From Candidatus Rokuibacteriota bacterium (lineage in GTDB: Bacteria > Methylomirabilota > Methylomirabilia > Rokubacteriales > CSP1-6): 5,917 nucleotides of DNA. The notes under the pieces were generated by a model. The model searched no databases. It worked only from the letters and a program-made list of their open reading frames with translations, and had not been told where the DNA came from. This document shows positions 1 through 5,465 of this stretch, one piece after another. Position numbers and translations under genes: made by a program. Every line of letters begins with the position of its first letter. Positions within the stretch are counted from its first letter, which is position 1. The stretch is from the NCBI GenBank assembly GCA_003220195.1, contig QHRT01000484.1, positions 1-5,917 on the forward strand, read 5' to 3'.

Positions 1-458
1 TTCCGCTTCGCCACCATGCCAGCTTCCGCCACCGACCAGAGGATGCCCATGTGTCCCAGGATGAGAGGAACGTCGGGGAACGTGCGGGCCATCTCCTCGT
101 ACTGGAGTGGCGTCGTCCAGAAGTCGTGCATGCAGTGTCCGTAGACGGCGAGCCCGGTGTCCGCGCACGTCTTGAAGATCGGGTCCATGAGCGGATGCGA
201 GCTGACGGGGTGACCCATCATGGTGGGATGGAGCTTGAGGCCCTTGATGCCGGGCGCGCGCGCGTAGCGGCGAATCGTGTCGGCCGCGTCCGCGTCACGC
301 GGATTGACCTCCATGAACCCGATGAGTCGCGTCGGAAACTTGCGCACCGCTTCGACGATGTAGTCGTTGTCGTGCTCCGGCGACAGCCCCTCGTGCATGA
401 ACAGCTCGGGGGCGTTCGGTTTCGGTCTCCACACGTGGTTGTACGCGTCGATGATCAT
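1..458 (-). CDS. Amidohydrolase family 2 (TIM-barrel) protein, N-terminal part, cut by window edge
   Basis: This frame stays open for 152 codons and runs off the left edge, so the C-terminal half is missing. The translation has the strand pattern of the ACMSD-like amidohydrolase family (Amidohydro_2), metal-dependent hydrolases and non-oxidative decarboxylases. Visible landmarks are IIDAYNHVW at residues 2-10, GLKLHP at 73-78, YGHCMHD at 106-112 and LILGHMG at 132-138; the histidines in these strands are the usual metal or active-site positions. The first histidine of the classical D-x-H-x-H metal motif is Tyr6 here, while His8 is kept. ATG at 458 is the only sensible start: an in-frame stop lies at 507-509, no other ATG or GTG lies between, and GGGAG sits 10 bases upstream. 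It starts 93 bases after the flavoenzyme gene on the same strand, so co-transcription is likely. Substrate unknown; family call firm, activity not. Confidence 0.87.
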   Translation of the reverse strand, partial: MIIDAYNHVWRPKPNAPELFMHEGLSPEHDNDYIVEAVRKFPTRLIGFMEVNPRDADAADTIRRYARAPGIKGLKLHPTMMGHPVSSHPLMDPIFKTCADTGLAVYGHCMHDFWTTPLQYEEMARTFPDVPLILGHMGILWSVAEAGMVAKR

Positions 459-551
459 GGGCGATGTGCTCCCGGTCGACGATGACCTCTTGCGACGTGG
501 AACGTTTCATCCGCGCCGACGTTCGCGCACGGCGGAGGATAACACCCGGAG

Positions 552-2471
552 CTAGATCGAGGAAGCCGTCCGGTACGCCTCGTGGACGCCATCCATGATG
601 AGGCGCGGGAGACGGCAGTCGCCGACCTTTCGGAGTTCGAGGCCGGCCTCGCGCAACGGTCTCTCGAGCTCCACGAGCGGCACCGATCGGATCGCGAGAA
701 TCACCGCGTCGCAGTCGACGTGACGGTGCGCCTGCGACTGGTCCACGATCGTGACGCCCGCGTCCGTCACCGAATGCAGGACGGCGCCGGTCAGGATGCG
801 GACGCGGGTCAGGATCCTCGTCATGTGAGCCTGCATGTGCGGGTTGAGATCGTCCCCCACGCTGGCGCCCGCATGAAGGATGGTCACCTCACGCCCGCGC
901 TCGGAGAGGTGCGCCGCGATCTCGACGGCCGCCTGGCCACCGCCCACCACGGCGACGCGGCGCCCCGCGGGCTCTGATCGGAGCGCGGCCAGCACGTCCA
1001 CGACCTGCGTCGCCTGGATCCCCGGAATCGTCGGGCGGTACGGAACGCCGCCGGTCGCGAGGATCACGACGTGCGGCGCCAGCGCCTGCACGACCGCGAG
1101 CGTCGCGGACTCGTGGCGAACCGTGACGCCGAGCTTCTGAACCTGCGTTGTCAGGTATGCAACGTAACGAAGCAGGTCCTGCTTGAACGGCATCGTCGAT
1201 GCGAGCCTCGCTTGCCCGCCGAGCTCCGGCTCGCGCTCGAAGAGCGTGACCACGTGGCCGCGCAGCGCCGTCACGCGGGCCGCCTCGAGACCGGAGGGCC
1301 CGCCGCCGATCACGGCGACGCGTTTCGATTCCGGCGCGCGCGGGAGATCTTCCGACGCCACGCTGCTCTCGCGGCCGGCGGCGAAGTTCACGGAGCAGCC
1401 GACAGGACGCAGCGCGCTGATGCCACGGGCGAAGCAGCCGTCATTGACGCGAATGCAGGGACGAATGTCTTCGGGACGGTTCTCGCGTGCCTTCCTCGGC
1501 CAGTACGGGTCCGCCAGGAGCGCACGGCCGAGCACCACGAAGTCGACCTCACCGGTCGCGACGGCTCGTGCGGCGACCTCCGGCTCGCCCATCGATCCCA
1601 CCACCATCACCGGGATCCGGATGGCGGCCTTGACGGCCGCGGCCGCCGGCACGTTCATCGCGAGAGGCTTGTAGTGCGGCGGCACCTCGAAGTCCCACGC
1701 GTCATGCGACCCCGCCGAGACGTGGATCGCGTCGGCGCCCTCGGCCTCGAGCCGTTCTGCGATGCGGAGGCTCTCCTCGAGCGTGAGCCCGTCCTCCACG
1801 TACTCGATCGCGCTCAGCTTCACCGTCACCGGAAAGCCGTCGCCGACCTCGCGGCGAACCTCGCAAAGCACATCGATCAGGAAGCGGAGACGATTCGCCG
1901 GTGTCCCGCCGTAGCCGTCGTTCCTCCGGTTCGTTCGCGGCGACAGGAAGCTGGTGATGAGATAGCCGTGCGCCGCGTGAAGCTCCACCAGGTCGAAGCC
2001 CGCCAGCTTCGCGCGCCGCGCGCCCTGACCGAACGCCCGGACGATGTCGCGGATCTCCTCGACGGAGAGCTCGCGAGGCACGAGGCTCTTCCACGGAACC
2101 GGAGACGCGGCGACCACGGGAAGAATTCCCGACGACTTCTGCGGACCGCAGTGACCCAGTTGAAGGCCGATGGCCGCGCCGTTGATCTTCACCGTGTCGG
2201 CCAGTCGCGCCAGCGCCGGCACGAAGCGGTCATCGGAAACGTTCAACGCGCCGACTGACGGGCGCCCATCGTCCGTCACGGCTGCCGCCTCGGTGAGGAT
2301 CAGGCCGACCTCGCCTCGAGCGCGCTCCACGAGGTAGTCGACGAGCTCGGTGCTCACGCCACCATCGGGATGGCACATCGCCGTGTACATCGACGACATG
2401 ACCAGCCGGTTCTTGACCGTGAGGCTTCCGATGCGGCCGGGCTGGAACAGCACGTCAAGCCTGTGCGTCAT
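552..2471 (-). CDS. FMN/FAD NAD(P)H oxidoreductase, 2,4-dienoyl-CoA reductase (FadH)/enoate reductase-like
   Basis: A complete 639-residue protein, close to E. coli FadH (about 670). Family members carry electrons from NAD(P)H through FAD and a 4Fe-4S cluster to FMN, which reduces a conjugated C=C bond. Residues 1-330 form the old yellow enzyme barrel: LFQPGRIGSLTVKNR near the start, QLGHCGPQ at 104-111, the active-site block HAAHGY at 165-170 followed by SPRTNRRNDGYGG, His256 matching the second catalytic position, and VVGSMGEPE plus VLGRALLADP as the FMN-phosphate segments. The cluster region has Cys339, Cys346 and Cys359 but Val342 where the second ligand is expected. A FAD motif VAVIGGGPSG (385-394), ATGG (472-475), a second dinucleotide motif VAVVGGGQAA (506-515) and a closing VGDC...PRLIMDG motif (616-628) complete the fold. 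Second of three minus-strand genes. No strong ribosome site precedes ATG 2471, so it may rely on translation of the small gene ending 27 bases upstream. Exact substrate not predictable. Confidence 0.95.
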   Translation of the reverse strand: MTHRLDVLFQPGRIGSLTVKNRLVMSSMYTAMCHPDGGVSTELVDYLVERARGEVGLILTEAAAVTDDGRPSVGALNVSDDRFVPALARLADTVKINGAAIGLQLGHCGPQKSSGILPVVAASPVPWKSLVPRELSVEEIRDIVRAFGQGARRAKLAGFDLVELHAAHGYLITSFLSPRTNRRNDGYGGTPANRLRFLIDVLCEVRREVGDGFPVTVKLSAIEYVEDGLTLEESLRIAERLEAEGADAIHVSAGSHDAWDFEVPPHYKPLAMNVPAAAAVKAAIRIPVMVVGSMGEPEVAARAVATGEVDFVVLGRALLADPYWPRKARENRPEDIRPCIRVNDGCFARGISALRPVGCSVNFAAGRESSVASEDLPRAPESKRVAVIGGGPSGLEAARVTALRGHVVTLFEREPELGGQARLASTMPFKQDLLRYVAYLTTQVQKLGVTVRHESATLAVVQALAPHVVILATGGVPYRPTIPGIQATQVVDVLAALRSEPAGRRVAVVGGGQAAVEIAAHLSERGREVTILHAGASVGDDLNPHMQAHMTRILTRVRILTGAVLHSVTDAGVTIVDQSQAHRHVDCDAVILAIRSVPLVELERPLREAGLELRKVGDCRLPRLIMDGVHEAYRTASSI

Positions 2472-2498
2472 TCGAACACCGTCTAAAGTGTGTTGCTG

Positions 2499-2705
2499 TC
2501 ACGCTGGGAATTGGGGCCGCGCGTTGCCCTTCTTCGTGGACATGAAGTCGTCCAGCGTGCGGGTGATGCAGGCTGCCCCCGACTGACCCGTCGTGCACTC
2601 GTACCCGTTGGCGATCAACAGTTGCTGGAGTTGTTGGACGCTCGGCCCGTTCTTCGAGCCGCCTTCGCCGACGCGTGCATCGATGAGATCTTTGGTGGCC
2701 GACAT
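2499..2705 (-). CDS. Small (68 aa) protein with a peptidoglycan-binding-like helical repeat
   Basis: A 68-residue protein with no signal peptide or membrane segment. The stretch PSVQQLQQLLIANGY (21-35), then G-Q-S-G (40-43) and T-x-x-L-x-x-F (48-54), follows the spacing of the peptidoglycan-binding domain 1 pattern (V-x-x-L-Q-x-x-L...GY...G-x-x-G...T...F). Two cysteines, Cys37 and Cys46, flank the glycine loop. The N-terminus is polar and the tail (STKKGNARPQFPA) looks disordered. The frame could start 16 codons earlier at 2753, but ATG 2705 has GGAGG eight bases upstream and is chosen. It is the first gene of the minus-strand group, 27 bases before the flavoenzyme start, and so probably shares its message. 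Without a secretion signal, cell-wall binding is doubtful; the fold might serve protein contact instead. Function unknown; coding status supported mainly by the ribosome site and the pattern. Confidence 0.7.
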   Translation of the reverse strand: MSATKDLIDARVGEGGSKNGPSVQQLQQLLIANGYECTTGQSGAACITRTLDDFMSTKKGNARPQFPA

Positions 2706-2713
2706 CAGATCTT

Positions 2714-2718
2714 CCTCC
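2714..2718 (-). promoter_or_regulatory. Ribosome binding site GGAGG that fixes the start of the 68-aa gene
   Basis: GGAGG on the minus strand lies eight bases before ATG 2705. It is the best Shine-Dalgarno match among the confident genes here and argues against the upstream in-frame ATG at 2753. Confidence 0.7.
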
Positions 2719-2825
2719 GGTCGGTGGGCTGAGCCATGCCGTCCGTATCCCACGTCTCGCGCGTCTCGTCTCCGAGCCGGGGCCGCGTCGACGATACTCT
2801 AGCGAGCGACGTGAGACCAGCTTCC

Positions 2826-2830
2826 GGGAG
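2826..2830 (+). promoter_or_regulatory. Ribosome binding site GGGAG of the PhzF-family gene
   Basis: GGGAG lies six bases before ATG 2837 but only three before the in-frame GTG 2834. The spacing therefore favours ATG as the start. Confidence 0.6.
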
Positions 2831-2836
2831 TTCGTG

Positions 2837-3763
2837 ATGGCGAGGCAATACCCCTACGTCACCGTCGACGTATTCACCGATCGCGCGTTCACCGGCAATC
2901 CGCTCGCCGTCGTCACGGACGCGAGCGGCCTGACCCGGGACGAGATGCAGGCGATCGCGGCCGAGTTCAACTACTCGGAATCGACGTTCGTGCTTCCGCC
3001 GGACGATCCGGCCCATACGGCACGGGTCCGGATCTTCACCCGTCAGAACGAACTCCCGTTTGCGGGCCACCCGAACGTCGGCACCGCGTTCGTGCTCGCT
3101 CTCGCTGCTGAACGTCGTGGAGCTGCCGTCGGCTCGACGGTGCTCTTCGAAGAGAGCGCCGGTCTGGTGCCGGTCGAGGTGCTGCGAGAGGCCGACGGGC
3201 GCGTGGTCGGCGCGACGCTCACGGCTCCGCAACCGCTCACCATCGGCAGGACGATTCCCGCGGATGTGGTGGCGCGATGCGCCGGGCTCACGCCGGCCGC
3301 CATCCGGACTTCCACCCATGAGCCGGTCATCGCGTCGGTCGGGTTGCCATTCATCATCACGGAAGTCGCGAGCGACGCGATCGGTGCGGCGCTCCCGGAC
3401 GCGACGGCGTTCGCGGGCGCGGCGCGACGCTTTCCGCCGGAGTCCGGTCGCTTCTCGATCTTTCTCTATGCGCGGCCCGTTGGCGGGACAGGAAACGCAG
3501 AGTTCCGCGCGCGAATGTTCTCGCCGCTCGGAGGGACGGTGGAGGATCCCGCGACCGGTAGCGCGAACGGTGCGCTGGTCGCGTTCCTGAGCAGCCTCGA
3601 CCCGGCGGCCGACGCCCTGCTGTCGTTCACCGTCGTGCAGGGAGTCGAAATGGGACGACGCAGTGTGCTGCAAGTCAGCGCCGAGAAGCACGGCGGCTCG
3701 ATCGTCTCGGTGCGAGTCGGTGGGCAATGCGCTCCCGTGATGGCCGGGACGCTGGTCGTCTGA
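2837..3763 (+). CDS. PhzF-family isomerase/epimerase (phenazine biosynthesis-like)
   Basis: A complete 308-residue protein, in the normal size range for the PhzF/diaminopimelate-epimerase-like fold (PhzF is about 278, E. coli YddE about 297). Such proteins have two similar halves around a central active site, and PhzF itself isomerises a dihydro-hydroxyanthranilate. Family marks seen: FTGNPLAVV (18-26), NYSESTFV (45-52) with Glu48 at the place of the catalytic acid, RIFTRQNELPFAGHP (65-79) and the second-half loop GGTVEDPATGSANG (232-245). No other phenazine genes are nearby, so this is most likely one of the many stand-alone PhzF paralogues with an unknown substrate. It is divergent from the flavoenzyme operon and has no close plus-strand partner. 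ATG 2837 is preferred over GTG 2834 on ribosome-site spacing. No clear terminator hairpin follows the TGA. Family assignment is secure; the reaction is not. Confidence 0.96.
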   Translation: MARQYPYVTVDVFTDRAFTGNPLAVVTDASGLTRDEMQAIAAEFNYSESTFVLPPDDPAHTARVRIFTRQNELPFAGHPNVGTAFVLALAAERRGAAVGSTVLFEESAGLVPVEVLREADGRVVGATLTAPQPLTIGRTIPADVVARCAGLTPAAIRTSTHEPVIASVGLPFIITEVASDAIGAALPDATAFAGAARRFPPESGRFSIFLYARPVGGTGNAEFRARMFSPLGGTVEDPATGSANGALVAFLSSLDPAADALLSFTVVQGVEMGRRSVLQVSAEKHGGSIVSVRVGGQCAPVMAGTLVV

Positions 3764-4132
3764 CGCTCGCGCGGTGGAATCGAGGCCGGCGATTCAGGGC
3801 AGCGGATCGACGATCCTGATACGCGCCGAGGATCTCTCGAGTGCGCTCGCCGTGTCGTCGAGTCTGAGCGCACGCCAAGAGCCAGGGCCCGGGCATGCCC
3901 ACGTTGGGAACTGGCCCGCGAGGTTCTGCCCGTCTTGTTGCGAACGCGGGCCGGTCTCGCGGAGATCGACGAGGCACTCCAGAATGGGAGTTTGGACGAC
4001 GGACATCCGTCGCATGCTTCTCACGTTTGACCTCTGATAGACCTTCAGGCAGGAGCCCATGGCACATCGGACGGCACAAGCGGCGTACGTAGCTCCCCGT
4101 TCGCGACGCGCGGTTCCTTGTCCGGCGCTTGT

Positions 4133-4173
4133 GCCCTTTTCGCCCGCTATTCCATTGATATTTCGTTGTCGCG
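4133..4173 (+). repeat. Diverged 41-bp direct repeat, copy A
   Basis: This copy aligns without gaps to copy B at 4243-4283, 110 bases away, with 32 of 41 positions identical by hand count. The shared parts are GCCCTTT at the left, an AT-rich core TTGATATT and CGTT.TCGCG at the right. The AT-rich core stands out in GC-rich surroundings. The arrangement could reflect insertion-sequence end repeats or a dispersed intergenic repeat. Confidence 0.6.
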
Positions 4174-4185
4174 TGTAGCGGCCGG

Positions 4186-4210
4186 CGTTCACGCGTATCC
4201 CGCTCACGCG
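4186..4210 (+). repeat. Short tandem pair CGYTCACGCG
   Basis: CGTTCACGCG at 4186-4195 is followed after five bases by CGCTCACGCG at 4201-4210, nine of ten bases identical. It lies between the two copies of the longer repeat and just before an AGGAGG. It could be a protein-binding pair or chance. Confidence 0.35.
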
Positions 4211-4242
4211 CAGGAGGCGGAAGATGCGAATTTTGAAGTCCG

Positions 4243-4283
4243 GCCCTTTCCGCTCCGTATCCTGTTGATATTCCGTTCTCGCG
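4243..4283 (+). repeat. Diverged 41-bp direct repeat, copy B (weak third copy near 4303-4342)
   Basis: Partner of copy A at 4133-4173. A further stretch beginning about 4303 keeps TTTTCGCTGCGGATCCTATT in a similar layout but matches only around 60% and needs a gap, so it is offered as a possible third copy. All copies lie on the side of the IstA remnant away from the acyltransferase gene. Confidence 0.55.
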
Positions 4284-4461
4284 CGTGACGGACGTCCGGC
4301 GTTTTTTCGCTGCGGATCCTATTGGATTTCCTGAACCTGACGCCGTAGCGGCGCGTGGAATCTTCCGGCCGCGCCTTGCTGCTCTTCAGCGTGACGTCGC
4401 CCGGGCGGATGTCCTCCCCGGCAAGGGCCGCGGCACGCCGCCGACGTCCCCCGACCCGCCG

Positions 4462-4540
4462 GAACAGCCGGGGCCTCCAGTTGCGCGTCGTCGAGGTCGA
4501 CCGGCAGCGGCCACGTCAGCGCGGCTCGCGCTCGCGAACG
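4462..4540 (-). pseudogene. IS21-family transposase IstA remnant (frameshifted fragment)
   Basis: The minus-strand frame reads RSRARAALTWPLPVDLDDAQ then LEA. This matches the linker just after the N-terminal helix-turn-helix of IS21-type IstA proteins, which typically read RARAAGL-S/T-WPLP-x-x-LDD-x-x-LEARLF. After LEA the frame breaks; one extra C in the GCCCCGG run near 4471 restores RLF in the next frame. Farther along, at about 4405-4460, scraps resembling RPLP, EDI and PG-VTLK can be picked out of two frames, as if the rest of the gene had lost small pieces, but that extension is weak. The helix-turn-helix, the DDE catalytic core and istB are all absent. The fragment overlaps the stop codon of the acyltransferase gene, so it marks a recombination or insertion scar and not a working transposase. 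Confidence 0.6.
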
Positions 4541-5385
4541 CCGCGCCGCGCGGCGCGCGGCCGCATCGGGCCACGGAAATATTTCGGCATCCGGTCGGCG
4601 AAGTACCTGCCGGTGAGGCCGGCGATCGGCCCGTTCGCGTCGATGATGGCGAACGACAGCCCGCGCCGGGCGAGGCGGCGCGCGATCGCGCCGGCGAACG
4701 TCACGACATCCGCGAGCTCGCGGCAATAGATGAGCTGCGCGCAGGGGATCACGCCGTTGACGAGGCGCGGGCGGAACACGAACGGATGTGCGCGGTCCGC
4801 GGTCGCGCACCAGAAGCTGATGCATCCGTACTCGCCGTGATCGACGAGCAGCTCACGCTCGAAGGATTCGAACGGGGCGTCCGGAACGGTGTCGGCGGAA
4901 AGCACGCGGCCATGCCGGCCGCGGTGGAGCGCCGGGACCGCGACGAACACGCCGTTGCTGAAGCGCTGATACCCCTGCGCCTCCAGGATCGGCCACGTGT
5001 GGTGCGCCGGCGAGATGTTCGTGTAGGTGACGTCCCTGCGCTTGAGCGCCTGCGACACCAGCAGCGCCGCGTAGCTCCGGAAGGCGGGCTCGACATACCA
5101 GCTCGACACGTTGGCCCGCAGTGCGCCGCCGCCCGGCGTTGCCGAGAAGATCAGCAGGATGACTCCGACCGGGACGCCGTCGTTTTCCAGGAGATAACCG
5201 TAACGCGGCATGTCGGCGGGAGTGGAGCGCCCTTTGAGACTGGCGAGCGCGCACCGCCAGAACGCGAGCGAGCGGCGGGCACCAAAGCCACGCGTCAGCA
5301 AATGCGCAACCGGGTCCAGGTCGGCGTCGGCAATCTGCCGGCAGCGCACCCTGGACGGAGAAGGCGAGCGTTCGGAATCGACCAT
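4516..5385 (-). CDS. GNAT-like acyl-CoA acyltransferase, probably with replaced C-terminus
   Basis: Predicted as 289 residues from ATG 5385. It resembles a bacterial two-domain GNAT-like protein group that I recognise by pattern, not by a named function. Landmarks: RCRQIADADLDPVAHLLTRGF at the start of the acyltransferase fold, YGYLLENDGVPVGVILLIFS (62-81), NVSSWYVEPAFRSYA (92-106) in the region that usually contacts acyl-CoA, TYTNISPAHHTWPILEAQGY (120-139), then a second half with HPFVFRPR (200-207), IPCAQLIYCREL (213-224), DANGPIAGL (249-257) and KYFRGPMRPR (268-277). The last 12 residues are arginine-rich and unlike the acidic or hydrophobic ending I expect; they coincide with the IstA scrap. 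Start uncertain: ATG 5385 fits the domain edge but lacks a ribosome site, while ATG 5457 has TAAGG six bases upstream and would add 24 basic residues; the frame stays open to 5577. Acceptor substrate unknown. The large open plus-strand frame opposite it is a shadow. Confidence 0.78.
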   Translation of the reverse strand: MVDSERSPSPSRVRCRQIADADLDPVAHLLTRGFGARRSLAFWRCALASLKGRSTPADMPRYGYLLENDGVPVGVILLIFSATPGGGALRANVSSWYVEPAFRSYAALLVSQALKRRDVTYTNISPAHHTWPILEAQGYQRFSNGVFVAVPALHRGRHGRVLSADTVPDAPFESFERELLVDHGEYGCISFWCATADRAHPFVFRPRLVNGVIPCAQLIYCRELADVVTFAGAIARRLARRGLSFAIIDANGPIAGLTGRYFADRMPKYFRGPMRPRAARRGVREREPR

Positions 5386-5465
5386 GAGGCGGCGATAGCG
5401 CTCAGCGCGCTCTTGACGCCCTCGAGGTGATTTTCCCGCGATCCGCGTTCCCATCATCGCAAACC

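Larger units (their letters stand above)
2706..2836. promoter_or_regulatory. Divergent intergenic region between the catabolic group and the PhzF gene
   Basis: These 131 bases separate two divergent genes and must hold the promoter of the PhzF gene and probably that of the three-gene minus-strand group. No convincing -35/-10 pair is visible. The only AT-richer patch is GATACTCT near 2791-2798, about 40 bases before the PhzF start, which could be a -10 element. A short direct repeat of CGTCTCG occurs near 2754-2770 and might be an operator, but with only two copies in GC-rich DNA this may be chance. Confidence 0.35.
3764..4461. other. Gene-poor region, likely decayed mobile-element DNA
   Basis: About 700 bases with no frame that I recognise. 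All frames hold short open stretches of arginine-rich or low-complexity translation, as expected from chance in GC-rich DNA. The right half carries the diverged direct repeats near 4133-4173 and 4243-4283 and borders the IstA remnant, so the stretch may be what is left of an insertion sequence. A perfect palindrome GGGCATGCCC sits at 3891-3900. Two tiny frames have ribosome-like sites: 39 codons at 4059-4178 (AGGAG only three bases upstream) and 14 codons at 4224-4268 (AGGAGG six bases upstream). Neither has recognisable content. No rho-independent terminator was found after the PhzF gene. Confidence 0.5.

Noticed and set aside
295..510. A 71-codon minus-strand frame with an ATG at 510, ahead of the amidohydrolase
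   Set aside because: It overlaps the amidohydrolase in another frame and turns into arginine-rich shadow sequence; the real gene starts at 458.
1071..2258. A 395-codon plus-strand open frame inside the flavoenzyme gene
   Set aside because: It lies exactly opposite the well-supported minus-strand gene, and its translation is arginine/histidine-rich with no family motifs, typical of antisense frames in GC-rich DNA.
2705..3727. A 340-codon minus-strand open frame opposite the PhzF gene
   Set aside because: PhzF motifs on the plus strand are unmistakable; the reverse frame is arginine-rich and has no recognisable domain.
3905..4030. A plus-strand stretch reading WELAREVLPVLLRTRAGL and on to a stop at 4028
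   Set aside because: It looks helix-like and protein-like, but has no start codon and no match I can name; it could be a relic or chance.
3794..4207. A 137-codon minus-strand frame in the gene-poor region
   Set aside because: No recognisable motif and patchy composition; one part runs through repeat copy A. Possible decayed coding DNA, but not supportable as a gene.
4133..4342. CRISPR array as an explanation of the repeats
   Set aside because: The copies are too diverged, unevenly spaced (110 then about 60 bases) and too few, with no cas gene nearby.
4285..5430. A 381-codon plus-strand open frame opposite the acyltransferase
   Set aside because: Its translation is a low-complexity arginine, alanine and proline mixture, while the minus-strand frame shows ordered acyltransferase motifs.
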